Positions 19,298 through 29,466 of a DNA stretch of 64,000 nucleotides are shown in pieces; position 1 is the stretch's first letter; the number at the start of each line of letters is the position of its first letter. Under the pieces are notes generated by a model. The model saw only the letters and a list, made by a program, of their open reading frames with translations. It did no database searches and was not told where the DNA came from. Source of the stretch: Gordonia sp. ABSL11-1 (GTDB lineage Bacteria > Actinomycetota > Actinomycetes > Mycobacteriales > Mycobacteriaceae); assembly GCF_030315685.1 (NCBI RefSeq), contig NZ_JASXSI010000001.1, positions 248,001 to 312,000 of the forward strand. Direction: 5' to 3'. Made by a program: the position numbers and the translations under genes.

Positions 19298-20056
19298 GTG
19301 AGGTTCTACCGGGATGAGGCCGTCGTGCTTCGCCAGCACAAGCTGGGCGAGGCCGATCGGATCATCACGTTGCTCACCCAGGACCATGGACTCGTGCGCG
19401 CCGTCGCCAAAGGGGTGCGCCGGACGCGTTCCAAGTTCGGCGCCCGTCTCGAACCGTTCGCCCACGTCGACGTCCACCTCTATCCGGGGCGCAATCTCGA
19501 CGTCGTGACGCAGGTCCACACCTTGCACGTCTTCGCCGACACGATCGTCGCCGACTATGGCCGGTACACCACGGCCTGCGCGGTCCTGGAGACCGCGGAG
19601 CGCCTCGCCGGTGAAGAACGCGCTCCCGCTGCTCAACTGCATCGGCTCACCGTCGGGGCACTCGCGGCGCTCGCCGAGAGTCGACGGCCGAACGAACTGA
19701 TCCTGGATGCCTATCTCCTGCGGGCGATGCATTGCGCGGGGTGGATGCCGACATTGGACGTCTGTGCCCGATGCGCCCAGCCTGGGCCCCATCGCGCCTT
19801 TCACGTCGCGGCCGGTGGAGCGGTGTGCATCCACTGCCGCCCGCCCGGTTCGGCGACACCGTCTCCGGGGGTGCTCGATCTGATGGATGCCTTGTTCCGC
19901 GGGCATTGGGAACACACGGACGGGATCAGCACCTCGATGCAGCGTCAGGCGAGCGGCCTCACCGCGGCTCATCTGCAATGGCATCTCGAGCGCCAGTTGC
20001 GAACCCTGCCGCTCATCGAGCGCGAGGCACCTCATAGGCTGGTGGACACCGCATGA
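19298..20056 (+). CDS. recO: DNA repair protein RecO
   Basis: 252 aa. It opens with [21 protein letters not shown], the RecO OB-fold start, followed by [17 protein letters not shown] zinc-binding set ([13 protein letters not shown]...CIHCRP) lies in the C-terminal half. RecO loads RecA onto SSB-coated DNA in the RecFOR pathway. GTG 19298 is the start. The order era-(membrane protein)-recO-uppS is conserved in actinobacteria. Confidence 0.93.
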   Translation: MRFYRDEAVVLRQHKLGEADRIITLLTQDHGLVRAVAKGVRRTRSKFGARLEPFAHVDVHLYPGRNLDVVTQVHTLHVFADTIVADYGRYTTACAVLETAERLAGEERAPAAQLHRLTVGALAALAESRRPNELILDAYLLRAMHCAGWMPTLDVCARCAQPGPHRAFHVAAGGAVCIHCRPPGSATPSPGVLDLMDALFRGHWEHTDGISTSMQRQASGLTAAHLQWHLERQLRTLPLIEREAPHRLVDTA

Positions 20057-20069
20057 GAGGAGACGGTTG

Positions 20070-20891
20070 ATGGCGTTACGACCCGGTTCACGATCCGGGA
20101 GTCGACAGGCCCGACCGGAACCCGTCCCCGTCCGACCGCCCGATCCACATCCCAGCGGTGCCCAACCGCCGAACCTCCAGCCCGAGCTGATCCCACGGCA
20201 TGTCGCCCTGGTGATGGACGGCAACGGACGATGGGCCCAGGATCGCGGACTGCCTCGGACCGAGGGGCACAAGCGCGGTGAGGCCGTCTTGATGGACACC
20301 GTCTGCGGCTGCATCGAACTCGGCGTCACGTGGCTGTCCGCCTACGCGTTCTCCACCGAGAACTGGTCGCGTAGCCCCGATGAGGTGCGTTTCCTGATGG
20401 GCTTCAACCGGGATGTCATCCGTCGTCGGCGTGACGAGATGAACGAGATGGGTGTGCGCGTGCGATGGGCCGGTCGCCGACCGCGACTGTGGCGCAGCGT
20501 GATCCGAGAGCTCGAGATCGCCGAGGAGATGACCCGCGACAACACCGTGATGACCCTGACGATGTGCGTCAATTACGGCGGTCGCGCCGAGATCGCTGAT
20601 GCCGCAAAAGAGATCGCGCGCCGCGCCGCGGCCGGACAGCTCGATCCGGAGCGGGTCACCGAGGCATCGTTCGCGCGCTATCTCGACGAACCGGACATGC
20701 CCGACGTCGACCTGTTCCTCCGCCCGTCGGGGGAGCAGCGGATCTCCAACTTCCTGCTGTGGCAGTCGGCCTACGCCGAGATGGTCTACCAGGAGAAGCT
20801 GTTTCCCGACTTCGATCGTCGCGACCTGTGGGCGGCATGCGTCGAGTACGCCTCCCGTGACCGACGTTTCGGCGGGGTCATGCCGAGATGA
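20070..20891 (+). CDS. uppS: Isoprenyl (decaprenyl) diphosphate synthase, UppS family
   Basis: 273 aa. Cis-prenyltransferase signatures are [20 protein letters not shown] near residue 48, [19 protein letters not shown] and the C-terminal [21 protein letters not shown]. The enzyme makes the long-chain polyprenyl diphosphate carrier for peptidoglycan and arabinogalactan; in mycobacteria the orthologue makes decaprenyl diphosphate. ATG 20070 is preceded by GAGAGGAGA. The ~45-residue Pro/Arg-rich N-terminal extension is usual in actinobacteria. Confidence 0.94.
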   Translation: MALRPGSRSGSRQARPEPVPVRPPDPHPSGAQPPNLQPELIPRHVALVMDGNGRWAQDRGLPRTEGHKRGEAVLMDTVCGCIELGVTWLSAYAFSTENWSRSPDEVRFLMGFNRDVIRRRRDEMNEMGVRVRWAGRRPRLWRSVIRELEIAEEMTRDNTVMTLTMCVNYGGRAEIADAAKEIARRAAAGQLDPERVTEASFARYLDEPDMPDVDLFLRPSGEQRISNFLLWQSAYAEMVYQEKLFPDFDRRDLWAACVEYASRDRRFGGVMPR

Positions 20892-21313
20892 CCGACTCCG
20901 CTGCAGCCGCGTCGGAACTGCTGACCCGGGTGGTCGCCCTCGTCGGCGAGTTCGGTGAGGTCGGCGATGTCGACCGGGATTCAGTTGTGGCGCAGGTCGG
21001 TTCGACGAGATCGTCGATCCGGGCATTGAGCCTCGCCCCCGGACTCGAGGTCCTCACGGTGACCCAACTCGTCGCGGTGAACCTACCGAACACCGATGGT
21101 CTGCGCGACGACGTGGAGAGCTACGACAGCCAGCTGAGTCTGGGCGCGCTGCGACGTTCCGATCCCGCAGGTGTCACCACAGATGTGTTGCAGTACTACA
21201 CATTTCCCGCCGGATCACTCGACGACATCCCGTTGCTGACGGTGCTGCACATGGTGTTGTCGGCCGGTGCGGACGTCGCGGTCCGATTGACCGGAGGGCA
21301 GGGTGCTTCGTGA
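20888..21313 (+). CDS. Conserved hypothetical protein between uppS and zur
   Basis: 141 aa, overlapping uppS by ATGA. Visible pieces are an acidic N-terminal helix, [16 protein letters not shown], and [21 protein letters not shown]. No known catalytic motif and no signal peptide are seen. A protein of similar size stands at this place in mycobacterial genomes, so conserved synteny supports a real gene. The function is unknown. Confidence 0.65.
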   Translation: MTDSAAAASELLTRVVALVGEFGEVGDVDRDSVVAQVGSTRSSIRALSLAPGLEVLTVTQLVAVNLPNTDGLRDDVESYDSQLSLGALRRSDPAGVTTDVLQYYTFPAGSLDDIPLLTVLHMVLSAGADVAVRLTGGQGAS

Positions 21314-21353
21314 TGCTCGCAGGCTCGCTCCTGAGGGATCGGTGAGGCTCGCG

Positions 21354-21761
21354 CTAGCGGCAGCCACCGCAATAGCCGAAGACCTCGACGGTGTGGTTGA
21401 TGTCGGTGAAACCGTGCTCGGCGGCGACGCCGGCGGCCCATTTCTCGACGGGCTCGGCCTGCACCTCGACGGTCGTCCCACACCGGCGACACACGAGGTG
21501 ATGATGATGGCCGGAGGAGCAGTGCCGGTAGCGGGTCTCTCCCGAGCCGTCCCACAGCACGTCGATCTGACCTGACTGGCTCAGCGCCTGCAGATTCCGG
21601 TACACGGTCGTCAGCCCGATCGACTCGCCGCGGGCCTTCAACTGATCGTGCAACTCCTGCGCGGAGACGAAGTCGTCCCCGGCGGCGAGGGCATCGGCGA
21701 TGGCGGCCCGTTGCCGTGTCGAGCGCACACCCGTCACCGGACGGTCCGGTTGCGTGGTCAC
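21354..21761 (-). CDS. zur: Zinc uptake regulator Zur (FurB)
   Basis: 135 aa Fur-family protein. A winged-helix domain (TRQRAAIADALA, then TVYRNLQALSQSGQID) is followed by the metal-sensing region RYRHCSSGHHHHLVCRRCG and the C-terminal CGGC. This cysteine/histidine arrangement, and its position after smtB, indicate Zur rather than an iron or peroxide Fur. It represses zinc-import genes when zinc is plentiful. ATGA overlap with smtB makes a two-gene zinc-sensing operon. Confidence 0.9.
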   Translation of the reverse strand: MTTQPDRPVTGVRSTRQRAAIADALAAGDDFVSAQELHDQLKARGESIGLTTVYRNLQALSQSGQIDVLWDGSGETRYRHCSSGHHHHLVCRRCGTTVEVQAEPVEKWAAGVAAEHGFTDINHTVEVFGYCGGCR

Positions 21762-22162
21762 GACGGCACCGCCCGGTCGTCGGCGGTGCCGGAACCGATG
21801 GGTTCCTCCATGGCGTGCACGAGTGCATCGGTGACGATGTGCGCGAGGTGCTCATCGACGAGTTCGTACATGATCTCGCGACCGTTGCGGTTGCCCCGCA
21901 CGACTCCGGCGTCCTTCAGTACCCGCAGATGCTGGCTGACCAGCGGCTGACTCAGCGCCAGCGAGCCCACCATCTCGTGAACGCACTGGGGCCGCGTGCG
22001 CAGGAGCAGCACGATCGCGACCCGGGTGGGCGAGGCGAGCGCGCGCAACAGATCGCTGGCCGCCTCACAATCCGCCGGACCCGCGACGGGGTCCGGGCCG
22101 GTGGCTGCGCAATCACGATCTGACGACTTCATCGCCTCCATACTAAGGGAAGTCGTTTTCAT
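21758..22162 (-). CDS. smtB: ArsR/SmtB-family zinc-responsive repressor
   Basis: 134 aa. Winged helix with ALASPTRVAIVLLLRTRPQCVHEMV and QPLVSQHLRVLKDAGVV. A C-terminal DEHLAHIVTDALVH helix holds the Asp/His ligands of the alpha5 zinc site seen in SmtB/CzrA. It is expected to regulate zur and zinc efflux. Start choice is uncertain (ATG 22162, 22141 or 22132). The first codons overlap an A/T-rich stretch (22148-22162, minus strand ATGAAAACGACTTCC) that partly matches a Zur-type box; if that is an operator, a downstream ATG is the true start. Confidence 0.85.
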   Translation of the reverse strand: MKTTSLSMEAMKSSDRDCAATGPDPVAGPADCEAASDLLRALASPTRVAIVLLLRTRPQCVHEMVGSLALSQPLVSQHLRVLKDAGVVRGNRNGREIMYELVDEHLAHIVTDALVHAMEEPIGSGTADDRAVPS

Positions 22163-22201
22163 TTGACTCGCGCCGCGGGCGGCGAACCCGTCGGCCCGCT
22201 G

Positions 22202-23683
22202 TCAGCAGATATCGGGTCCCGACGACAGCGCGCATGTCGCCACCGCGTAGCCGACGCCGGAGGCGGAGATCGCCAGCGCGTCGGTGTTCACGTTGTCGAC
22301 CGTGTCGCGGGCGCTGTGATAGCTCGGATCGAACGGGGCACCCGCCCGGCCACCCCACTTCTGCGCCTCATCGGCGGACTTCCGCTGCTCGGCGCCGGTC
22401 TCCGTACCACCGATCGGGATCCCGGCCTCGGCGAACGGTGCGTAATCCGACCGCCCGACCAGATCTGCTGGCGCGGTCGGTATCCGTCTGCTCTCGTAGA
22501 AGCGTCGGAACACGGCCTCGATCCGATCCGACCCCGATGGTCCCGGGCCGGCGCCGCGCTTGTCGGAGTCGTCGCCGTCGAGGACGAAGAACCCCGCGTT
22601 CGGCGAGCCGAGCATGTCGAAGTTCAGATAGGCGGAGATCGACTCGCGGGCATTGTCGTCGAGCGACTCGACATAGCGACCGGACCCGATCAGTCCTTCC
22701 TCCTCGGCACCCCAGAACGCGAAGCGCACCCCGCGGGACACCGACGGCGTCGGACCCATCCGTAACGCCGTCTCGAGAACTGCTGCGGTACCGGTGGCGT
22801 TGTCATTGATGCCGGGACCCGCGTCCACACTGTCGAGGTGGGCACCCGCCATGACGACGTCATCGTGCGCCCCGGTCCGGGTCTGGGCGATCACCGATCG
22901 GGACGTGACGGTTGTGGTCCGAGCCGTCGTCGACAGGGTGACCGACCGCGCGTCCCGCAGCCGGCCGCCGGCGCCGCGGTCGACGCCGACCACGGGGATC
23001 GAGGTGTTGTTGTCCGGTCCGAGGGTGGCGCCGGCGAGCGGATCGTCCGAGGAGTTCACGACCACCATCCCGACGGCACCGGCAGCAGTGGCCAGGTCTG
23101 CCTTCCGGGTGAACGTGCACTCGCCGCGCCCGACGACGACCACCGCGCCGCGGCTGTCGGCCGGATAGTCGCCGGGGGCGCAACCGACCCGGTCGACGGC
23201 CCGCGCAGGAGCCGACACCGGCCTCCCGTCGGTGCCTCGCGTGTACTGCAGAGGCGTCGCGCGCACGTCGGCGGCGTCGGCGGTCAGAGTCGTCGTCCCG
23301 GCATCGAAACGCGGAAAGTCGAACCGCGGGGTGGTGACGTCGAAACCCGCATCACGCAGTGTCTGCGCGACATGATCGACCGAGGCGTCGTAGCCGGGTG
23401 TCCCCGCCGCCCGGTTGCCCCCGTGCGCATCGGCGATCGACTGCAGCGCCCGAATGTGTCCGGTCACCGCCCGACCGGTCACCGCCGATGCCAAAGCGTC
23501 CGGATTCAGGTCGTTGACCACCCCGGACATCGACGACGATGACGAGGACGCCGGGGTCGACGGTCCGCCATGGTTCTCGCCGCCCGGTGCGCCGCACGCC
23601 GCCGTGGCGGCGACCGCCATCCCGAGGGCGAGCAGGCGCACCGAGTTCTTCCCGGTCCGATCGCTCACGTACACCCGCATCAC
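22202..23683 (-). CDS. M28-family aminopeptidase, lipoprotein with PA domain
   Basis: 493 aa. An N-terminal signal ends in a lipobox (AVAATAAC, Cys ~30), so it is probably anchored to the outer face of the membrane; GTG 23668 would shorten the n-region. A protease-associated domain (residues ~130-260) is followed by the M28 catalytic domain. Its zinc ligands are visible as [32 protein letters not shown] and the late YHSARDT. It probably cleaves N-terminal residues from peptides outside the cell, like the mycobacterial LpqL-type proteins. It lies upstream of smtB-zur on the same strand, but 39 bases and different function argue for a separate unit. Confidence 0.88.
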   Translation of the reverse strand: MMRVYVSDRTGKNSVRLLALGMAVAATAACGAPGGENHGGPSTPASSSSSSMSGVVNDLNPDALASAVTGRAVTGHIRALQSIADAHGGNRAAGTPGYDASVDHVAQTLRDAGFDVTTPRFDFPRFDAGTTTLTADAADVRATPLQYTRGTDGRPVSAPARAVDRVGCAPGDYPADSRGAVVVVGRGECTFTRKADLATAAGAVGMVVVNSSDDPLAGATLGPDNNTSIPVVGVDRGAGGRLRDARSVTLSTTARTTTVTSRSVIAQTRTGAHDDVVMAGAHLDSVDAGPGINDNATGTAAVLETALRMGPTPSVSRGVRFAFWGAEEEGLIGSGRYVESLDDNARESISAYLNFDMLGSPNAGFFVLDGDDSDKRGAGPGPSGSDRIEAVFRRFYESRRIPTAPADLVGRSDYAPFAEAGIPIGGTETGAEQRKSADEAQKWGGRAGAPFDPSYHSARDTVDNVNTDALAISASGVGYAVATCALSSGPDIC

Positions 23684-23898
23684 GGCACCAGGGTAGGCGG
23701 GCGCCCGATCGGATCGGCGCGGCGTCGAACCCCGATCGGCCGGTGTCGGTGTGTGTGGGTCGGCTGCGATTCCGTCGTCGCACGATGCTGCGGCTACCCT
23801 GTAGGGGTTGCCGTGTCCTCAGCTGGACGATCGTCCGCCGACGACACCGTCGACGCCGAACCAGACCTGCCCGCCTACTCGTTGGAGATCAGTTAACC

Positions 23899-25287
23899 GT
23901 GGCCGCCCAGTCCAACCGCGTCGAAGCCGTCGTCAATCTCGCCAAGCGTCGAGGTCTGGTGTTCCCGAGCGGAGAGATCTACGGCGGCACGAGGTCTGCG
24001 TGGGACTACGGCCCGCTGGGCGTCGAGGTGAAGGAGAACATCAAGCGCCAATGGTGGCGGTCGATGGTCACCAGCCGCGACGACATCGTCGGACTCGACT
24101 CGTCGGTCATCCTGCCGCGACGCGTGTGGGAGGCCTCCGGTCACGTGGAGGTGTTCACCGATCCGCTCGTCGAATCGCTGCACACGCACAAGCGTTACCG
24201 TGCGGATCACCTGATCGAGGCGTACGAGATCAAGCACGGCCATCCGCCGGCCAATGGGCTCGCCGACATCAACGACCCGGAGACGGGGCAGCCGGGCAAG
24301 TGGACCGAGCCGAGGGCGTTCAGTGGCCTGCTGAAGACGTTCCTCGGACCCGTCGACGACGAAGAGGGCCTGCACTACCTCCGTCCGGAGACCGCGCAGG
24401 GCATCTTCGTGAACTTCAAGAACGTGATGACCACGGCTCGTAAGAAGCCGCCGTTCGGTATCGCCCAGATCGGCAAGAGCTTCCGCAACGAGATCACCCC
24501 GGGCAACTTCATCTTCCGGACCCGCGAGTTCGAGCAGATGGAGATGGAGTTCTTCGTCAAGCCGGGCGAGGACGAGGAGTGGCACCAGTACTGGATCGAC
24601 CAGCGTTTCGACTGGTACGTGGACCTGGGGATCGATCCGGAGAACCTGCGCCTGTACGAGCATGCGCAGGACAAGCTGTCGCACTATTCGAAGCGCACGG
24701 TCGACGTCGAGTACAAGTTCGGCTTCTCCGGCAACCCGTGGGGCGAGCTCGAGGGCGTCGCGAACCGGACCGACTTCGACCTGTCGACCCACAGCAAACA
24801 CTCCGGCGAGGATCTCTCGTTCTTCGACCAGGCCTCGGGTGAGCGCTACACGCCGTACGTCATCGAGCCGGCCGCGGGTCTGACTCGGTCGCTGATGGCG
24901 TTCCTGTGCGACGCCTACACCGAGGAAGAGGTGCCGAATGCCAAGGGCGGCACCGACACCCGCACGGTCTTGCGGCTTGACCGGCGGCTCGCGCCGGTCA
25001 AGGCCGCGGTGCTCCCGCTGTCGCGCAACGAGAAGCTGTCGCCCAAGGCGAAGGATCTCGCGACGGAGCTGCGCAAGCACTGGAACGTGGACTTCGACGA
25101 CGCGCAGGGGATCGGCAAGCGCTATCGCCGCCAGGACGAGATCGGCACGCCGTTCTGTGTGACCGTCGACTTCGACACCCTCGACGACCAGGCGGTCACC
25201 GTCCGTGAGCGCGACACCATGAGCCAGGAGCGGGTCGCCCTCGACAAGGTGGTCGAGTACCTCGGCGGCAAGCTCCTCGGCGCCTGA
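23899..25287 (+). CDS. glyS: Glycyl-tRNA synthetase (dimeric type)
   Basis: 462 aa, class II synthetase of the alpha2 type. Motifs seen: [28 protein letters not shown] at the N terminus (first half shown), motif 2 [21 protein letters not shown], motif 3 [10 protein letters not shown], and the anticodon-binding domain at the C terminus. Start GTG 23899 was chosen from family length; in-frame codons further upstream are non-conserved. Confidence 0.95.
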   Translation: MAAQSNRVEAVVNLAKRRGLVFPSGEIYGGTRSAWDYGPLGVEVKENIKRQWWRSMVTSRDDIVGLDSSVILPRRVWEASGHVEVFTDPLVESLHTHKRYRADHLIEAYEIKHGHPPANGLADINDPETGQPGKWTEPRAFSGLLKTFLGPVDDEEGLHYLRPETAQGIFVNFKNVMTTARKKPPFGIAQIGKSFRNEITPGNFIFRTREFEQMEMEFFVKPGEDEEWHQYWIDQRFDWYVDLGIDPENLRLYEHAQDKLSHYSKRTVDVEYKFGFSGNPWGELEGVANRTDFDLSTHSKHSGEDLSFFDQASGERYTPYVIEPAAGLTRSLMAFLCDAYTEEEVPNAKGGTDTRTVLRLDRRLAPVKAAVLPLSRNEKLSPKAKDLATELRKHWNVDFDDAQGIGKRYRRQDEIGTPFCVTVDFDTLDDQAVTVRERDTMSQERVALDKVVEYLGGKLLGA

Positions 25288-25413
25288 GGTCGTCGCCCGT
25301 AGGTCTTCGCCGCGTCGTGCGACCTGCGGATATCTGTCATAGTTGAGTGTGGAGTTGCCGCGCGCCCGGGCATGGGGTCCGGGGAGGGAGCGGCGAGGAG
25401 AGTGAGTGCAGCA

Positions 25414-25884
25414 GTGTCCGTCAGCGGCAAGGTCGTCCATTACGACGCGAATCGGGGATTCGGGTTCCTCGCACCGGAAGCGGGCGGGGCCGATGTATTC
25501 CTGCACATCAACGACATCGACATCGACGAGAACGCGCTCAAGCCGGGCGCCAAGGTCGAGTTCGACATCGAGGAGACCGACCGGGGCACCAAGGCGGTCA
25601 ACGTCGCGGTCACCGAGGCCGCACCGGCCGACGAGTCCGGCGGCGGTTTCCGCGGGCATCGACGCGACAATCACGATCACGGTCGTTCGCACGATCGAGA
25701 CCGCGATCGCGATCGGTCCCGACGCCCGCGTGGCGGCGGCGGGTCGCTCGACGCGGCGTCGTTCACCGAGGAGCTCACCGAGCTGCTGCTCGACTCCGCC
25801 GACGACCTGACGGCGGCCCAGATCGTGGCGATCCGCCAGCGTGTCACCGACTTCGCGGTCGGCCGGGGTTGGGTGCTTGACTAG
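25414..25884 (+). CDS. Cold-shock domain protein with C-terminal extension
   Basis: About 156 aa. The first ~67 residues are a cold-shock domain with RNP1-like [10 protein letters not shown] and RNP2-like VFLHIND. An Arg/Asp/His-rich low-complexity linker ([18 protein letters not shown]) follows, then a helical C-terminal domain ([20 protein letters not shown]). CspB-like actinobacterial proteins with this extended form are nucleic-acid chaperones. The start is either GTG 25414 or GTG 25402; AGGAG sits immediately before the latter, so the former has the better spacing. Confidence 0.82.
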   Translation: MSVSGKVVHYDANRGFGFLAPEAGGADVFLHINDIDIDENALKPGAKVEFDIEETDRGTKAVNVAVTEAAPADESGGGFRGHRRDNHDHGRSHDRDRDRDRSRRPRGGGGSLDAASFTEELTELLLDSADDLTAAQIVAIRQRVTDFAVGRGWVLD

Positions 25885-25894
25885 CACCACCGGT

Positions 25895-27178
25895 GTGCCC
25901 GCCATCCCGCCGACGGCCGACTATCGCGACGAGGCCGTCGAACGGATCGTGCCGGAGGCGCCCAAAGTGGCGAGCCTGCCCGGTACCCGCACCGACCATC
26001 GCAGCGATTTCGCGCGCGACCGGGCCCGTGTCCTGCATTCGGCGGCGTTGCGTCGGCTGGCGGACAAGACGCAGGTCGTCGGGCCGCGGGAGGGCGACAC
26101 CCCGCGAACCCGACTGACCCACTCCCTCGAGGTGGGGCAGATCGGTCGCGGAATCGCGATCGGACTCGGATGCGAACCCGACCTGGTGGAACTCGCCGGT
26201 CTGGCCCACGACATCGGCCATCCGCCCTACGGGCACAACGGTGAGCGGGCGCTCGACGAGGTCGCCGCCGAGATCGGCGGGTTCGAGGGCAACGCCCAGA
26301 ATCTGCGCATCCTGACCCGGCTCGAGCCGAAACTCCTCGACGCGGCCGGTCGCAGCGCGGGTCTGAATCTCACCCGTGCGTCGCTCGACTCCACCCTCAA
26401 GTACCCGTGGGCCCGATCGGGCCCGGGCACCAAGTTCGGGGCCTACGACGACGACGCGGCGGCCCTCGCGTGGATTCGCCAGGATGCCCCGGGTATCCGG
26501 CAGTGCCTCGAGGCGCAGGTCATGGACTGGTCCGACGACGTCGCCTATTCGGTGCACGACCTCGAGGACGGGGTGATCGCCGATCGCATCGATCTGCGGA
26601 CTCTCGGTGATCCCACCGACCAGCGCGCCCTCGCCGACATCGGCGTCCGCGAGTTCGACGGACTCGAGGCGGGCGCGCTGATCGATGCCGCCCAACGGCT
26701 TTCGCGGATGGAGATCGTCAACGCCGCAGGCGGATACGACGGCAGCCTGGACAGCGCGGTCGCGCTCAAGCGCCTGACGAGCGAGCTCATCGGTCGATTC
26801 GCGTCGGCCGCGATCACCGGCACACGCGCGATCGTCGGCGACCGGTCGGTGGCCCGCTACGACGCCGAGTTGACCGTCTCCCCGCTCGTGGCCGCCGAGG
26901 TCGCGATCCTCAAGACCTTGGCGCTGCGGTTCATCTTCTCCAACGAGCGGCACAAGGCGTCCCAGCACCGTCAGCGTGAGCGAATCCACCGGGTCGCGGT
27001 TTGGCTGACCGCTGCGGCGCCGGGTGGACTCGACCCGATCTTCGTGCCGCTGTGGCAGGAGGCGGCCGACGACGATGCGCGCCTGCGGGTGATCGTCGAC
27101 CAGATCGCCTCAATGACCGAAGGTCGACTCGAACGCACCGATCGCCAGAACTCGGGAGCTCAGGCCCACCTGGGATGA
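25895..27178 (+). CDS. dgt: Deoxyguanosinetriphosphate triphosphohydrolase-like protein
   Basis: About 427 aa. HD-domain dNTPase with [49 protein letters not shown] and the later [17 protein letters not shown]. These are the metal-binding His/Asp residues of Dgt/SAMHD1-like enzymes, which hydrolyse dNTPs to deoxynucleoside and triphosphate. No good ribosome site is seen; GTG 25895 is proposed, with TTG 25877 (overlapping the cold-shock gene stop) possible. It is followed by dnaG in the conserved dgt-dnaG arrangement. Confidence 0.88.
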   Translation: MPAIPPTADYRDEAVERIVPEAPKVASLPGTRTDHRSDFARDRARVLHSAALRRLADKTQVVGPREGDTPRTRLTHSLEVGQIGRGIAIGLGCEPDLVELAGLAHDIGHPPYGHNGERALDEVAAEIGGFEGNAQNLRILTRLEPKLLDAAGRSAGLNLTRASLDSTLKYPWARSGPGTKFGAYDDDAAALAWIRQDAPGIRQCLEAQVMDWSDDVAYSVHDLEDGVIADRIDLRTLGDPTDQRALADIGVREFDGLEAGALIDAAQRLSRMEIVNAAGGYDGSLDSAVALKRLTSELIGRFASAAITGTRAIVGDRSVARYDAELTVSPLVAAEVAILKTLALRFIFSNERHKASQHRQRERIHRVAVWLTAAAPGGLDPIFVPLWQEAADDDARLRVIVDQIASMTEGRLERTDRQNSGAQAHLG

Positions 27179-27230
27179 GCCGCGGACGTGCCGTGCCTAC
27201 GCACGCCCGGTGATCACTACACTGGTCCGC

Positions 27231-29162
27231 GTGCCAGGCCGAATCCCCGATCGCGACATCACGGCTATCCGTGAGCAGACTCGGATCGAGGAGATCGTCG
27301 GCGACTACGTCGCGTTGCGTCGTGCGGGCGCGGACAGTCTCAAGGGTCTGTGCCCCTTCCACGACGAGAAGTCGCCGTCTTTCCACGTACGTCCGAATCA
27401 CGGTCACTTTCACTGCTTCGGTTGCGGCGAGGGCGGTGACGTCTACAGCTTCCTGCAGAAGCAGGAACACATCAGTTTCGTCGAGGCCGTCCAGCAGCTC
27501 GCCGACCGGCTCGGCTACCAGATCCACTACGAGGGCGGCGGAACCGCGATCGTCCGCGATCGCGGCACCCGCGCTCGGCTCGTCGCGGCGAACGCCGCCG
27601 CACAGAAGTTCTATGCGCAGCAGCTGCAGTCGCCCGAGGCGCAGAAGGCCCGCGACTACCTGACCGAGCGGAACTTCGATTCCGCGACCGCGGTCACCTT
27701 CGGCTGTGGCTATGCCCCGGCCGGCTGGGACACCATGACCAAGACGCTCCTCTCCCAGGGCTTCGAGTTCAGCGAGCTCGAGGCGGCCGGCCTCTCGCGC
27801 GAGGGCCGCAAGGGGCCGATGGACCGTTTCCATCGGCGGCTGCTGTGGCCGATTCGCAATCTCGGCGGCGACATCATCGGCTTCGGTGCGCGCAAACTGT
27901 TCGACGACGACAACCTCGGCAAGTACATGAACACGCCGGAGACCATGCTGTACAAGAAGTCCCAGGTGCTGTTCGGTCTCGATCACGCGAAGAAGAACAT
28001 CGCCAAGGGTCATCAGGTGGTGATCGTCGAAGGCTACACCGACGTGATGGCGATGCACCTGGCCGGTGTGACGACGGCCGTCGCGTCCTGTGGCACCGCC
28101 TTCGGCGAGGATCATCTCGCGCTGCTGCGCCGGTTGATGATGGACGACTCCTATTTCCGGGGCGAGGTCATCTACACCTTCGACGGGGACGACGCCGGGA
28201 AAGCGGCGGCACTCAAGGCTTTCGAGGGCGAGCAGAGCATCGCCGGGCAGACCTTTGTGGCGATCGCCCCCGACGGGATGGATCCGTGTGAACTCCGGCA
28301 GGCCAGCGGTGACGGGGCGGTCCGTGATCTGATCGCCCGACGCGTCCCGATGTTCGAGTTCGCGATCAAGGCACTGCTCTCCGATCACGACCTCGACACC
28401 GCCGAGGGCCGGGTGCACGCGTTGCGTGACACGGTGCCGGTGGTGGCGCGCATCAAGGACATCGCGCTGCGCGACGAGTACGCGCGCCAGCTCGCCGGCT
28501 GGGTCGGTTGGGAGGACGTCGCGCAGGTGCTGGGACGGGTGCGTGAGGAAGGTGCGCGGCACGCCAGGACGAACGGGTCGTCGGGACCGGCGCGTGGCCG
28601 CGGAGAGCGCGTCACCTCGATGCGGCGTCAGCGGCCGGAGGCGACGTCCGCACCGCCGACCGCGCGACCGCTTCCTGCGGATCCGCGGTTGTGGCCGCAG
28701 CGTGAGGCACTGAAGGCCGCGTTGCAGTATCCCGCGATCGCCGGCACGGTGTTCGATTCGCTGCCGGTGGAATGCTTCACCGAGTCGGCGTACGCCGCCA
28801 TCCGGACCGCGATGTCCGCCCTCGGTGGCACGTCCACCGGCATGGGGGGAGCGGAATGGGTCGATGCCGTGCACAACGCCGTCGACGACCCGGTCCTCGG
28901 GCCACTGGTGACCGAGCTCGCCGTCGAGTCGCTGCCGGTGGCGGAGAACAACATCTCCCGCTACATCTCGAGCGTCCTGGCACGTCTGCAGGAGGTGTGG
29001 GTCGGTGCGCAGATCGCCGACATCAAGTCCCGGCTGCGTCGGATGGCTCCCGGCGAGGACCCGGACGGATACAACGCGGTCTTCGGCGATCTCGTCGCTC
29101 TCGAGGCCTACCGTCGCAGTCTGCTCGAGCAGGCGGTCGACCCGGACGTCGACGCGGGCTGA
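27231..29162 (+). CDS. dnaG: DNA primase DnaG
   Basis: 643 aa. An N-terminal zinc-binding domain (CPFHDEKSPSFHV...HCFGCGEGGD) precedes the TOPRIM catalytic core with VIVEGYTDVMAMH and FDGDDAGKAAA. The C-terminal helicase-interacting domain follows an Arg/Pro-rich linker (residues ~440-490). It synthesises RNA primers at the replication fork. GTG 27231 is the start, as VPGRIPDRDITAIREQT matches family N termini. Confidence 0.96.
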   Translation: MPGRIPDRDITAIREQTRIEEIVGDYVALRRAGADSLKGLCPFHDEKSPSFHVRPNHGHFHCFGCGEGGDVYSFLQKQEHISFVEAVQQLADRLGYQIHYEGGGTAIVRDRGTRARLVAANAAAQKFYAQQLQSPEAQKARDYLTERNFDSATAVTFGCGYAPAGWDTMTKTLLSQGFEFSELEAAGLSREGRKGPMDRFHRRLLWPIRNLGGDIIGFGARKLFDDDNLGKYMNTPETMLYKKSQVLFGLDHAKKNIAKGHQVVIVEGYTDVMAMHLAGVTTAVASCGTAFGEDHLALLRRLMMDDSYFRGEVIYTFDGDDAGKAAALKAFEGEQSIAGQTFVAIAPDGMDPCELRQASGDGAVRDLIARRVPMFEFAIKALLSDHDLDTAEGRVHALRDTVPVVARIKDIALRDEYARQLAGWVGWEDVAQVLGRVREEGARHARTNGSSGPARGRGERVTSMRRQRPEATSAPPTARPLPADPRLWPQREALKAALQYPAIAGTVFDSLPVECFTESAYAAIRTAMSALGGTSTGMGGAEWVDAVHNAVDDPVLGPLVTELAVESLPVAENNISRYISSVLARLQEVWVGAQIADIKSRLRRMAPGEDPDGYNAVFGDLVALEAYRRSLLEQAVDPDVDAG

Positions 29163-29174
29163 CGGCGATCGTCG

Positions 29175-29342
29175 TCAGGCAGCCGTCGGGTGCCCTCTGC
29201 CCGGGCGCAGCTCCTCCGGGAACAGTGGCCGGTGTGGATCGTCGGCGTTGTAGACGCATCCGCCGGCATAGGTGTGTGCCCCCTCGCAACGATCCGGCAC
29301 CGGCTTCGGCCTGCCCCAGATGTGGCTCCCCATCCCCGTCAT
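29175..29342 (-). CDS. Small conserved-looking hypothetical protein (55 aa)
   Basis: A short gene convergent with dnaG. ATG 29340-29342 is preceded by GGGAGG at ideal distance, and TGA lies at 29175-29177. The peptide opens MTGMGSHIWGRPKPVPDRCE and later reads VYNADDPHRPLFPEELRPGR, with two cysteines and strong codon-position bias. It has no signal peptide or transmembrane segment. The composition and ribosome site look like a real gene, but I recognise no family. Function unknown. Confidence 0.6.
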   Translation of the reverse strand: MTGMGSHIWGRPKPVPDRCEGAHTYAGGCVYNADDPHRPLFPEELRPGRGHPTAA

Positions 29343-29466
29343 GTCGGCCTCCCTCGACGCTGGCGCTGATACACAGCAGTATGCGGGGTACCCGTCGAAC
29401 GGTCAGGTCGGCGCGTAGATGTCACCCGGTCGCCACGGCCGTGAGCGCGATCACAGTTTGGCCGGG

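Noticed and set aside
24005-25905. Long reading frame on the minus strand opposite glyS and the cold-shock gene
   Set aside because: It is a mirror of strongly conserved glyS codons, rich in Arg/Asp/Val with no family features; common in GC-rich DNA.
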